Source of the DNA: Halomonas sp. TD01 | GTDB lineage: Bacteria; Pseudomonadota; Gammaproteobacteria; Pseudomonadales; Halomonadaceae | Length of the DNA stretch: 64,000 nucleotides | Direction of reading: 5' to 3' | NCBI RefSeq assembly: GCF_923868895.1 | Contig: NZ_OV350343.1 | Span: 1,302,001 to 1,366,000, forward strand | Shown: piece by piece, positions 18,424-26,436 of the stretch | How positions within the stretch are numbered: position 1 is the stretch's first letter | How the letters are laid out: each line of letters starts with the position of its first letter | Translations under genes and position numbers: made by a program | The notes under the pieces: generated by a model | The model's input: the letters and a program-made list of their open reading frames with translations, nothing else | Told to the model about the DNA's origin: nothing | Database searches by the model: none

Positions 18424-19056
18424 ATGTTAAAAACGTTAATGGTCGCGATGGCCGGCTTAGGCTTATCTGCGGCCGTAAGTGCCCAGGAGCTGGTAGAAGG
18501 TCAGCATTACACGCTGCTCGAGTCGCCGGTGGCGACACAGGTCGAAGAGGGGCAGATTGAAGTGACCGAAGCGTTTTGGTTTGGCTGTCCGCATTGCTAC
18601 CGGCTGCAAACACCTGCAAACGAGTGGTATGAAACGCTTGAAGACGACGTTAGCGTTGTTCACATGCCGGCCACCATGGGCGGGGACTGGAATACCCACG
18701 CGACAGCATTTTATGCAGCAGAATCTCTGGGTATCGAAGACGAACTGCACACTGATTTCTTTGAAGCTATTCATGAAGATGGTCGCTCACTGACAGATGC
18801 GGATGAAATCGCTGAGTTTTTCTCTAATTACGGCGTAAGCGAAGAGAAAGCTAAGCAGGCGCTGACGGCGTTTGGCGTTCGCAGCGAAGTTAATAAAGCC
18901 AACAGCCGCATGCGTGAAATGCGTCTGATGGGCGTACCGGCGCTCATTATTGATGGGCGCTACCTTGTGTCGCCAAGTACGGCAGGTAGCTTGGAAAATA
19001 TGCCGCAAATTGCGGATGCGCTTGTCGAGCGCGTGCGTAACGAGCGCGCACAATAA
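18424..19056 (+). CDS. dsbA: thiol:disulfide interchange protein DsbA
   Basis: Periplasmic oxidase that introduces disulfides into exported proteins. It has 210 aa with a signal peptide cleaved after VSA (about residue 20), the active site Cys55-Pro-His-Cys58 in a thioredoxin fold and the cis-proline loop GVPALII. An imperfect stem between 18330 and 18374 lies in the gap after cytochrome c4 and could separate the two transcripts. Natural clients in this window include LptM-dependent LptD and secreted proteins with paired cysteines. DsbB is not in view. Confidence 0.95.
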   Translation: MLKTLMVAMAGLGLSAAVSAQELVEGQHYTLLESPVATQVEEGQIEVTEAFWFGCPHCYRLQTPANEWYETLEDDVSVVHMPATMGGDWNTHATAFYAAESLGIEDELHTDFFEAIHEDGRSLTDADEIAEFFSNYGVSEEKAKQALTAFGVRSEVNKANSRMREMRLMGVPALIIDGRYLVSPSTAGSLENMPQIADALVERVRNERAQ

Positions 19057-19058
19057 CG

Positions 19059-19889
19059 GTGTTAGAGCATGGTCACGCAGGGGGGCAGATAGGCTCGCCT
19101 GCGTCATCATTGGCTGAACGTGGCCATATTCGCTTGCTGACGTTCAATTTGCAGGTAGGTATTCAAACGTCGGCGTATCATCACTATCTCACTCGTAGTT
19201 GGCAACATGTGTTGCCCCACCCTCAGCGCCTTAAACGCTTGGCGCAAATGGGCAATGTGCTAGAGCCATTTGATGTGGTGGGACTGCAAGAGGTCGACGG
19301 CGGTAGTTTCCGTTCTGGTCGTGTTAATCAAGTTGAATACCTTGCCTCTAAAGCGCGGTTTCCCCACTACTTTCAACAGCTTAATCGTAATCTAGGACAG
19401 TTTGCTCAGCACAGTAATGGGCTATTGTCGCGCATCGTGCCTAGTCACATCGAAGAGCATCGTTTGCCAGGTATGCTGCCAGGACGTGGTGCAATTCACG
19501 CGCGCTATGGTGAAGGGCCGGATGCACTGCATATCTTTGTAGCCCACTTGGCGCTGAGCCACCGTGGGCGTGTGCGCCAGCTAAATTATTTGAGCAACAT
19601 TATCGAGCCGCTGCGCCATGTGGTGGTCATGGGCGATCTAAACTGCACGCCTGATCAGCTTCATGCACATGAACGCTTTAGTACGTCGTTGCCGCTTCAC
19701 CCGGTTAAGCCACTGCTTAGCTATCCTTCCTGGCAACCCCGTCGCGCCCTGGATCATATTTTGCTGTCCCAAACCCTTGAAGCTGCGGATGTACGTGTGT
19801 TGGATCACTTATTTTCTGACCACTTACCGATCGCTGTCGATTTACCGTTACCTGCAGCCTGTCTGGCGGCGATTCGCCAAAGCGTTTAA
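19059..19889 (+). CDS. endonuclease/exonuclease/phosphatase (EEP) family protein
   Basis: A 276-aa protein with the EEP fold. Metal and catalytic residues are visible: FNLQ near the N-terminus, LQEVDGG (metal-binding Glu), HLALSHRGR (His), MGDLNCTP (Asp-Asn) and SDHLPIAVDL (the Asp-His pair). There is no signal peptide. The substrate may be nucleic acid or a phosphoester. A GTG two bases after the dsbA stop is the only start that keeps the whole reading frame; it lacks a clear Shine-Dalgarno, so translation may be coupled to dsbA. The same gene follows dsbA in pseudomonads. Confidence 0.85.
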   Translation: MLEHGHAGGQIGSPASSLAERGHIRLLTFNLQVGIQTSAYHHYLTRSWQHVLPHPQRLKRLAQMGNVLEPFDVVGLQEVDGGSFRSGRVNQVEYLASKARFPHYFQQLNRNLGQFAQHSNGLLSRIVPSHIEEHRLPGMLPGRGAIHARYGEGPDALHIFVAHLALSHRGRVRQLNYLSNIIEPLRHVVVMGDLNCTPDQLHAHERFSTSLPLHPVKPLLSYPSWQPRRALDHILLSQTLEAADVRVLDHLFSDHLPIAVDLPLPAACLAAIRQSV

Positions 19890-19991
19890 CGATAAGCGTG
19901 CTTAGTGGTTTACGGGCGCTGCATTGTCTGCGTATATACGCTATTGTCGGAGCGCTGACTCCCCTTAGCCGTTTTTACGCGAGACACCTCC

Positions 19992-20552
19992 ATGTCGGAC
20001 ACAACACAACTACCTGCGTTTATCGCTGCGCTGGACCGCGCCTCGGAGTGGTTCGGGCGTAGCCTTGCGTGGCTGATCATCATCATGATGTTGATTCAGT
20101 TCGCGATTGTACTGCTTCGTTACGCTTTCAGCGTTAACAGCATTTTTATGCAAGAGCTGGTGATGTATATGCATGCCAGTGTCTTTATGCTCGCCGCGGC
20201 CTACACCTTTCGCCACGATGGCCATGTGCGGGTCGATATTTTCTACCGTGGAATGACACCCCGCCGCCAAGCGGTAGTTAACATTGTGGGTATTATCACG
20301 CTCTTGATCCCAGTGATGGCTTTTATCATTGTTTCCAGCTTGGGCTACGTTGCTAACTCCTGGCGTGTTATGGAGACCTCCTCAGACTACGGTGGTATTC
20401 CAGCCGTCTTTGCACTGAAAACGTTAATACCGCTCTTTGCCGCGCTGATGATCGTACAAGGCATCATTGAAGTGGTGCGCAACGGCTACGTATTTACTGG
20501 CCGGATACCCCCATCTGTTGGTGATGATAACCACCTTGAGGAGCGCGTTTAA
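19992..20552 (+). CDS. TRAP transporter small membrane subunit (DctQ type)
   Basis: Four-helix small integral subunit (186 aa) of a tripartite ATP-independent periplasmic transporter. The stretch RHDGHVRVDIFY is the family's cytoplasmic loop signature, and membrane segments lie at about 22-42, 55-75, 95-118 and 140-160. The stop shares one base with the start of the large subunit, so the pair is coupled. Gene order is Q-M-P, unlike the P-Q-M order of the second TRAP system (tea) in this window. Confidence 0.92.
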   Translation: MSDTTQLPAFIAALDRASEWFGRSLAWLIIIMMLIQFAIVLLRYAFSVNSIFMQELVMYMHASVFMLAAAYTFRHDGHVRVDIFYRGMTPRRQAVVNIVGIITLLIPVMAFIIVSSLGYVANSWRVMETSSDYGGIPAVFALKTLIPLFAALMIVQGIIEVVRNGYVFTGRIPPSVGDDNHLEERV

Positions 20553-21955
20553 TGTTGGAATTTATGCCGCTTATTTTATTTGCCACCATCTGTATCGTAC
20601 TGATGTTCGGCTTCCCGGTGGCGCTTTCGTTAGCGGGCACCGCGCTGTTGTTTGCAGGAATGGGCTTAGGCCTTGAAGCCATCGGCGTCGACGCCAATTT
20701 CGACAGTGGATATCTTGCTGCGCTGCCCAATCGGCTTTACGGCATTATGACCAACCAAACGTTATTGGCGGTGCCATTATTTGTCTTAATGGGTGTTTTA
20801 CTTGAGAAGTCCAAAGTAGCCGAAACACTGCTCGATGCGATGGCGCTACTGTTTGGTGCTATGCGTGGTGGTTTGGGTATTTCCGTGACATTGGTCGGTA
20901 TGCTGATGGCGGCGTCTACCGGCATTGTGGGGGCCACCGTGGTTACCATGGGGCTTATGTCGCTACCTACCATGCTAAAGCGTGGCTATAGCACTTCGCT
21001 CGCGACCGGCACCATTTGTGCGACTGGCACGCTAGGTCAGATTATACCGCCTTCCATTGCACTGGTACTGCTTGGTGATGTGTTGTCGTCCGCTTACCAG
21101 CAGGCGCAGCTCTCGATGGGCATTTTTAGTCCTAAAACGGTCTCTGTGGGAGATCTGTTTATGGGGGCGCTGGTGCCAGGGTTGATTCTGGTGGTTATGT
21201 ATATGATTTACGTTGCCATGGTCGCGTGGCTGCGCCCGCAAATGGCGCCTGCTGCTGACCGTGAAGAGCTAATGGCAGAGCTTGGTCATACCTCAGGTCT
21301 TGGATGGCTGCTATTGAAAGGCCTTGTGCCTCCCGTGGTACTTATTGTCGCGGTGCTTGGCTCGATTTTAAGTGGGTTTGCAACGCCCACAGAAGCGTCA
21401 GCCGTCGGCGCCTTTGGTGCTCTGGTGCTGGCCATTGCTTATCGGCAGTTGGATTGGGCAACGCTGAAAGATGTGCTGCGTTCAACCACCCATGTGACCA
21501 CCATGGTGTTTATGATTTTGATTGGTGCGGCGCTGTTTTCGCTGGTCTTCCGAGCCTACGGCGGCGAGCATATGGTCACCGACTTGTTCGAAGGTATGCC
21601 CGGCGGGGTGGTGGGTGCGACCATTATCGTGATGCTGGTCATCTTCCTGCTTGGCTTTATTCTCGACTTTATCGAGATCACTTTCGTGGTGGTGCCCATC
21701 GTTGGGCCGATTCTGTTGGCCATGGGGCTGGATCCGATTTGGCTGGGCATCATGATCGCCATTAATCTGCAAACATCGTTCTTAACCCCACCGTTTGGCT
21801 TTGCGCTATTTTATCTGCGCGGCGTAGCGCCACCCTCGGTGCCGACTTCGGCGATTTACCGCGGGGTCATCCCGTTTATTCTTATGCAGCTTGGCATGCT
21901 GCTGGTGCTAACGTTCTTCCCCCAACTAGCGACATGGCTACCTGCTCAATTTTAA
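20552..21955 (+). CDS. TRAP transporter large membrane subunit (DctM type)
   Basis: The 467-aa ion-coupled translocation subunit. It has about 12 membrane segments and the family signatures MTNQTLLAVPLFVLMG near the N-terminus, GTLGQIIPPSI in the first half and LQTSFLTPPFGFALFYLRG near the end. It works with the preceding small subunit and the receptor 185 bases downstream to import an organic acid with Na+. The substrate is inferred from the receptor, which looks TakP-like. Confidence 0.93.
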   Translation: MLEFMPLILFATICIVLMFGFPVALSLAGTALLFAGMGLGLEAIGVDANFDSGYLAALPNRLYGIMTNQTLLAVPLFVLMGVLLEKSKVAETLLDAMALLFGAMRGGLGISVTLVGMLMAASTGIVGATVVTMGLMSLPTMLKRGYSTSLATGTICATGTLGQIIPPSIALVLLGDVLSSAYQQAQLSMGIFSPKTVSVGDLFMGALVPGLILVVMYMIYVAMVAWLRPQMAPAADREELMAELGHTSGLGWLLLKGLVPPVVLIVAVLGSILSGFATPTEASAVGAFGALVLAIAYRQLDWATLKDVLRSTTHVTTMVFMILIGAALFSLVFRAYGGEHMVTDLFEGMPGGVVGATIIVMLVIFLLGFILDFIEITFVVVPIVGPILLAMGLDPIWLGIMIAINLQTSFLTPPFGFALFYLRGVAPPSVPTSAIYRGVIPFILMQLGMLLVLTFFPQLATWLPAQF

Positions 21956-22068
21956 CCTGGGTCATTTTGATTAGCGCTGAGTTGAAAACTATCGTTACTA
22001 TCAACGCAACTAAGTGGCAACCTTAATTAAAAGCAGCCAAGCTGCATCAACTAACGGCTTGCAACAAA

Positions 22069-22093
22069 CCGCCTAGTCAAAAGGGCTAGGCGG
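22069..22093 (+). other. stem-loop between the TRAP membrane and receptor genes
   Basis: CCGCCTAG and CTAGGCGG form a perfect 8-bp stem with a nine-base loop, 48 bases before the receptor gene. No T-run follows, so it is less a terminator than a possible mRNA-stabilising or processing element. Such an element would allow the receptor to be made in excess over the membrane subunits. Confidence 0.5.
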
Positions 22094-22140
22094 CCTCCCC
22101 CTACCTATAACAGCAACAATAGAAGCCAGAGGGTTAATGT

Positions 22141-23250
22141 ATGAAAGCCAAAGCGCTACCTGTCGCCATTGCGATGACGACTGCTCTATCCGCTAGCTTG
22201 CTGGTGGTTTCAAGTTTTGATAATCAGGCCCAGGCACAAGAAAACTTCCGCTGGAAAATGGTCACTTCCTGGCCAAAAAACTTCCCTGGCGTGGGGCAGG
22301 GGCCTGAGCGGCTCTCGCAGCTGGTGGAAGAGATGTCCAATGGTCGCCTGACCATTGAAGTATTTGGCGCTGGCCAGTTGGTGCCTGGGTTTGAAGTGTT
22401 TGACGCCGTATCTGATGGCACCGCTGAGCTTGGCCACTCGGCTTCTTATTACTGGAAGGGCAAAGCCCCTGAAGCACAGTTTTTCGCTGCCGTACCGTTT
22501 GGTATGAATGCACAGGAAATGAATGCTTGGCTGTATTTTGGCGGCGGCATGGAACTGTGGAACGAAGTTTACGAGCCCTTTGGTGTAGAGGTCATGGTGG
22601 CTGGTGCCTCCGGTGTCCAAATGGGAGGCTGGTATAACAAGGAAATCAATTCCATTGAGGACCTTAATGGCCTGAAAATGCGTATGCCAGGCTTAGGCGG
22701 TGAAGTGATGAGCCGTATGGGCGTTGCCATTGTGAACATGCCTGGCGGCGAAATATTCACATCACTTCAGTCGGGTGCCATTGATGCGACTGAGTGGATT
22801 GGCCCCTATAATGATTTAGCTTTTGGCCTGCATCAGGCCGCCGATTACTACTACTACCCAGGCTGGCACGAACCGACGGTGATGTTTGAAACCATCGTCA
22901 ACGAGGAAGCATTAGCCGAGTTACCCGCTGATTTGCAGGCGATCTTGACGACCGCAGTGCGCGATATCAACGCAAACGTGCTTGATGAGTACACCGCGCG
23001 TAATAACGATGCGCTAGAGACTCTGGTCAACGAGCATGAGGTTGAATTGCGCCGCATTCCTGACGACGTGTTGGCTCAGGCCCGTGAGTATTCAGAAGAC
23101 GTTACTGCTGAATTGGCTGAATCAAGCGAGTTAGGTACACGTATTTATGAGTCCTATCGTACCTTCCAGGATAAGGTCGAAAACTACCATGCGATTTCTG
23201 AACAGGCGTACTACAACGCACGTAATCCAGATGGTGACACAACGCAGTAG
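22141..23250 (+). CDS. TRAP transporter periplasmic receptor, TakP-like
   Basis: The 369-aa DctP-family binding protein. A long signal peptide is cleaved near QAQA-QEN. The motifs TSWPKNFPGVG, ASGVQMGGWYNKEI, MRMPGLGGEV, AIDATEWIGPYND and YYPGWHEP match the subfamily that includes TakP of Rhodobacter, which binds alpha-keto acids with Na+, and related lactate receptors, so a 2-oxo- or 2-hydroxy-acid is the likely ligand. The start ATG is preceded by a purine-rich stretch (CCAGAGGG). A strong terminator follows. Closest relatives should be checked before naming a substrate. Confidence 0.9.
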   Translation: MKAKALPVAIAMTTALSASLLVVSSFDNQAQAQENFRWKMVTSWPKNFPGVGQGPERLSQLVEEMSNGRLTIEVFGAGQLVPGFEVFDAVSDGTAELGHSASYYWKGKAPEAQFFAAVPFGMNAQEMNAWLYFGGGMELWNEVYEPFGVEVMVAGASGVQMGGWYNKEINSIEDLNGLKMRMPGLGGEVMSRMGVAIVNMPGGEIFTSLQSGAIDATEWIGPYNDLAFGLHQAADYYYYPGWHEPTVMFETIVNEEALAELPADLQAILTTAVRDINANVLDEYTARNNDALETLVNEHEVELRRIPDDVLAQAREYSEDVTAELAESSELGTRIYESYRTFQDKVENYHAISEQAYYNARNPDGDTTQ

Positions 23251-23304
23251 CGGCTCAATAGCGATGTAACTATGCTATGAGCATTCTGCTCTCGTTGAAT
23301 ACGC

Positions 23305-23336
23305 AATGGCCGCCTCTCAGGCGGCCATTGTTTTAG
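23305..23336 (+). terminator. intrinsic terminator after the TRAP receptor gene
   Basis: AATGGCCGCC and GGCGGCCATT form a perfect 10-bp stem with loop TCTCA, followed by GTTTTAGTT. It closes the Q-M-P TRAP operon 55 bases after its last stop. Confidence 0.9.
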
Positions 23337-23407
23337 TTAAGAAGCCCCTATTTAGCGCTGTACTTGGGTATTCTAGAGAACTACTGAACCGTTAAGTAAG
23401 GAGCCCC

Positions 23408-24238
23408 ATGTCCAACGATTCCCGCCTTCGCAATGTGCTCACCATCGCTGGTTCTGACCCCTCGGGTGGTGCTGGCTTGCAGGGTGATTTGAAAACCTTT
23501 TCGGCGCTGAGTGTCTACGGCACCAATGTGATCACCGCGGTCATCGCCCAAAATACCTGCGGTGTGGCCTCTGTGTATCCGGTTTCGCCTCACGCTATTC
23601 GCGAGCAGTTAGAGCACCTGATAGAGGATGTGGCATTAGATGCCGTTAAAATCGGTATGGTTGCTAGTCGTGAGGTTGCCGAGGTGATCGCTGATGTATT
23701 GCGGAAAAACCGCCCCCGCTGGATCGTATTGGACCCGGTGATGGTTGCCAAAAGCGGTGACATTCTAGTCGATGACGCTGGCATTCGTGCCGTGCGCGAT
23801 ATACTGGTGCCTTTAGCAGACGTCATTACGCCCAATTTGCCTGAAGCTGCTGTGCTCTTAGACGCCGAACCACCGGCTTCATTGGATGACATGGAGGCGA
23901 TGCTGCCAGCGCTGGTTGAGTTGGGAGCACCTTACGTGGTGCTGAAAGGTGGCCATCTGCGCGGTGATACCTGTCCTGACTTACTAGCAACCCCGAATGG
24001 GCATGCATGGCTTCCTGCTTCACGTATTGATACTGACAACTTGCACGGCACGGGCTGTGCACTCTCATCTGCGATTACTGCGTGCCTAGCAAAACTACCC
24101 GCCGATGCTTCGCCAAGCGCCCCTAAACAAGCGATTGGCGAAGCAAAACTGTGGTTGCACGCCGCTTTAGAGGCTAGCACTCGGCTAAATGTCGGTCATG
24201 GCCGTGGGCCAGTGCACCACTTTCATGCGTGGTGGTGA
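23408..24238 (+). CDS. thiD: hydroxymethylpyrimidine/phosphomethylpyrimidine kinase
   Basis: Phosphorylates HMP and HMP-P to HMP-PP for thiamine synthesis (ribokinase-like fold, 276 aa). Visible signatures are LTIAGSDPSGGAGLQGD at the N-terminus, LDPVMVAKSGD in the middle and the anion hole and base DNLHGTGCALSSAI near the C-terminus. GTAAGGAG stands just before the ATG. Two other thiamine genes, thiG and thiS, lie about 15 kb away, so the pathway is dispersed. It could also take part in pyridoxal salvage, a known side activity of the family. Confidence 0.94.
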   Translation: MSNDSRLRNVLTIAGSDPSGGAGLQGDLKTFSALSVYGTNVITAVIAQNTCGVASVYPVSPHAIREQLEHLIEDVALDAVKIGMVASREVAEVIADVLRKNRPRWIVLDPVMVAKSGDILVDDAGIRAVRDILVPLADVITPNLPEAAVLLDAEPPASLDDMEAMLPALVELGAPYVVLKGGHLRGDTCPDLLATPNGHAWLPASRIDTDNLHGTGCALSSAITACLAKLPADASPSAPKQAIGEAKLWLHAALEASTRLNVGHGRGPVHHFHAWW

Positions 24239-24329
24239 TGTAAATGACCTAGCGCAATAAGCGTACAGAGCAGCAGTCGAAAAGCTAAGACACACCTTGC
24301 GGTATGCACAAACGGACACCATGCTGAAA

Positions 24330-24384
24330 GGTGCCCGCTTGATCGTCCAAAGTGCCTACTGACGGTGCCGACTTGATCGGCCAA
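24330..24384 (+). repeat. imperfect 21-bp direct repeat in the leader of the Usp gene
   Basis: Two copies (24330-24350 and 24364-24384) share 18 of 21 bases, start 34 bases apart and each contain CTTGATCG. They lie immediately before the ribosome-binding site of the tandem Usp gene. TTGAT resembles an FNR/ANR half-site, but the second half-site is poor, so regulator binding is only a possibility. Confidence 0.5.
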
Positions 24385-24395
24385 GGAGTTGCGCC

Positions 24396-25241
24396 ATGTC
24401 TCGCACGCTGCTGTTCGCTACGGACCTTTCTCAGGATAACCGCGCTGCGTTTGCCCGCGCTCTACGGCTGGCTTATGCCCAAGGAGCACAGCTCGACATT
24501 CTTCATGTCCTGGACCCTTACTTGCCTCGACGTGTTCTTCACGACGTTGAAAGCGCGGTTAATGAAGATATTAGCGCCACATTGACCGACCTACGCGAAG
24601 ATTACGCGCTGGAAGCGCCTTCGTTGCTTATTCAAACCGTTGTGGGGGCGCCTCATGTTGAAATTGTGCGAGAAGCCCACGAACGCAATGCCTCGTTAAT
24701 TATTATGGGCATGCACCGTAAGCGCGGTCAGAAAGATCTCCTCTTGGGAACCACCGTGATGCGTGTGCTGAGAAGTGCGCCTTGTCCGGTGGTGGTCGCT
24801 TCTTATCTACCGACACAGCCTTGGCAACATATCCTGGTGCCGATCGATTTTTCGCTTACCGCCCGACAGACACTCCGGGAAGCACTCATTCGCTTTCCAG
24901 AAGCGAAGTTGACGCTACTGCATGCCTGGAGCTTGCCTGGAGAGCGTGAGTTGGGCTCTCAGGCTAATTTCGCGCAGTGGCGAGATCACGAAGTAGAGCG
25001 CCTACGTAGAACGCTGGATAACGAGGTTGAGAGCTTAATGCGTGATCTTGATGGCGTTCCTGATGTCGAGCTAGTGCTCGAGCCAGGGCAACCCTGTGAT
25101 GTGCTTCAAGATTATATGAAGCGACACTCTCCCGATTTGGTGATTATTGGTAGCCGTGGCCAGCCCCAACACACCAGCCAAGTGACCGAAATGCTGTTAG
25201 GAGAACCTCACTGCGACCTCATGCTGTGTCGCTCTTGGTAG
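24396..25241 (+). CDS. tandem universal stress protein (two Usp domains)
   Basis: A 281-aa UspE-type protein made of two Usp domains, about residues 1-140 (from MSRTLLFATDLS) and 145-281 (from HILVPIDFS). The first C-terminal motif, GMHRKRGQKDLLLGT, keeps most of the ATP-loop spacing but has Arg in place of the second Gly. The second, GSRGQPQHTS, lacks the final Gly-Ser, so ATP binding is uncertain. Family members support stress survival and motility. The gene stands alone, after a 157-bp gap carrying direct repeats. TeaD is the other Usp protein in this window and has an intact ATP motif. Confidence 0.88.
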   Translation: MSRTLLFATDLSQDNRAAFARALRLAYAQGAQLDILHVLDPYLPRRVLHDVESAVNEDISATLTDLREDYALEAPSLLIQTVVGAPHVEIVREAHERNASLIIMGMHRKRGQKDLLLGTTVMRVLRSAPCPVVVASYLPTQPWQHILVPIDFSLTARQTLREALIRFPEAKLTLLHAWSLPGERELGSQANFAQWRDHEVERLRRTLDNEVESLMRDLDGVPDVELVLEPGQPCDVLQDYMKRHSPDLVIIGSRGQPQHTSQVTEMLLGEPHCDLMLCRSW

Positions 25242-25314
25242 TTGTTGTACGGAACCTTTATTTTTGTTTTGTGTATGTATAGCTAGTGTTCCGGGAAATG
25301 AGGAGGTTTTCGCT

Positions 25315-25896
25315 ATGCTATCTGTACACGGTCAACATTTAGCGCTAGGCGCGCTGCTGTCAGTGGGCACGTTCTTATCAGCATCTAATGTGCTGGCCGA
25401 TAGTGTGACTGAGCGGGGAGAACGCTTTGAGCGAGTCGTAGAAATTGATGGTCAGCGCTACGCGTTAATGGGCAGCGGGGTGTTTCGCTACATGATCTGG
25501 ACTGCCTATGCGGGTGCCTATTATCAGCTTGAAGGAGAAACTGAGCCACAGCCGTTGAGTGATGTGCCACGCCGCCTTGAGTTAGCTTACTTTCATGACA
25601 TTGAGGCTGCCGACTTTGCGGAAGCGACTGAGAAAACGCTAAAAGAGTCGCTGACACTCTATGAATTTAACCAGATTGAACAGGACCTGGAGCGGCTGAA
25701 TCAGCGCTATCGTGATGTAACGCCCGGCGATCGCTATCTGCTCAGTTGGGATGGAGAGTGGCTACGTCTTGCCCTCAACGGTGATGTGGTATTTGAGGAT
25801 GACAGTGCTGAGTTCGCCAGCGCCATGTTTGGTATTTGGCTGGGCGAGCGCCCGCTAAGCGATGCTTTTCGTGATGCGCTGCTGGGCCAGAGCTAG
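25315..25896 (+). CDS. secreted chalcone-isomerase-like protein
   Basis: A 193-aa exported protein with a chalcone-isomerase-like domain (FERVVEIDGQRYALMGSG, then ELAYFHDIEAADF). In bacteria this domain is not a flavonoid enzyme; it is thought to bind fatty acids or other small hydrophobic ligands. A signal peptide ends near VLA-DSV. ATG 25315 is chosen because GAGGAGG lies upstream at a good distance. No partner gene suggests a pathway. Confidence 0.8.
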   Translation: MLSVHGQHLALGALLSVGTFLSASNVLADSVTERGERFERVVEIDGQRYALMGSGVFRYMIWTAYAGAYYQLEGETEPQPLSDVPRRLELAYFHDIEAADFAEATEKTLKESLTLYEFNQIEQDLERLNQRYRDVTPGDRYLLSWDGEWLRLALNGDVVFEDDSAEFASAMFGIWLGERPLSDAFRDALLGQS

Positions 25897-25974
25897 CCCA
25901 TAGGTGGGTTTTGTCTGAAACCTATGCCAGCGATTACACTGTCTCTTCTTTGGATGACATCGCAAGGGGCTAGT

Positions 25975-26412
25975 GTGAAGGCACTGATTCAACGGGTAAA
26001 AAATGCCAGCGTGACGGTCGAGGGTAAGACGGTAGGAGCTATTGATCATGGCCTGCTGGCACTAGTGGGTGTTGAAAAAGGCGACAGCGAGGCCGATGCT
26101 GAAAAACTACTGCATAAGCTGCTGCACTACCGTGTTTTCAGTGACCATGAAGGCAAAATGAATAATAACCTTCAGCAGGCCAACGGGGGCTTATTGCTGG
26201 TATCACAGTTTACATTGGCTGCCGATACCCACAAAGGTTTGCGCCCCAGCTTTTCTAGCGCGGCACCGCCCGCCGAAGGCGAGCGTCTGTTTGACTATTT
26301 AGTGGCTAATGCACGCGCTGCTTGGCCTAACGTTGCTACCGGCCAATTTGGCGCTGATATGCAGGTGGCGCTGGTTAACGATGGGCCGGTAACGTTCTTG
26401 CTTGAAAGCTAA
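25975..26412 (+). CDS. dtd: D-aminoacyl-tRNA deacylase
   Basis: Hydrolyses D-aminoacyl-tRNAs and mischarged Gly-tRNA(Ala), protecting translation. From the GTG at 25975 (preceded by AAGGGG) the protein has 145 aa, the family length, and begins with the usual [12 protein letters not shown]. The active-site threonine motif SQFTLAAD and the Gly-cisPro motif in NDGPVTF are both present. The frame is open farther upstream, but those codons do not resemble the family. The gene converges with the ABC-F gene 24 bases away. Confidence 0.95.
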   Translation: MKALIQRVKNASVTVEGKTVGAIDHGLLALVGVEKGDSEADAEKLLHKLLHYRVFSDHEGKMNNNLQQANGGLLLVSQFTLAADTHKGLRPSFSSAAPPAEGERLFDYLVANARAAWPNVATGQFGADMQVALVNDGPVTFLLES

Positions 26413-26436
26413 CCGGCTTATTACATGCAGGTTAGG

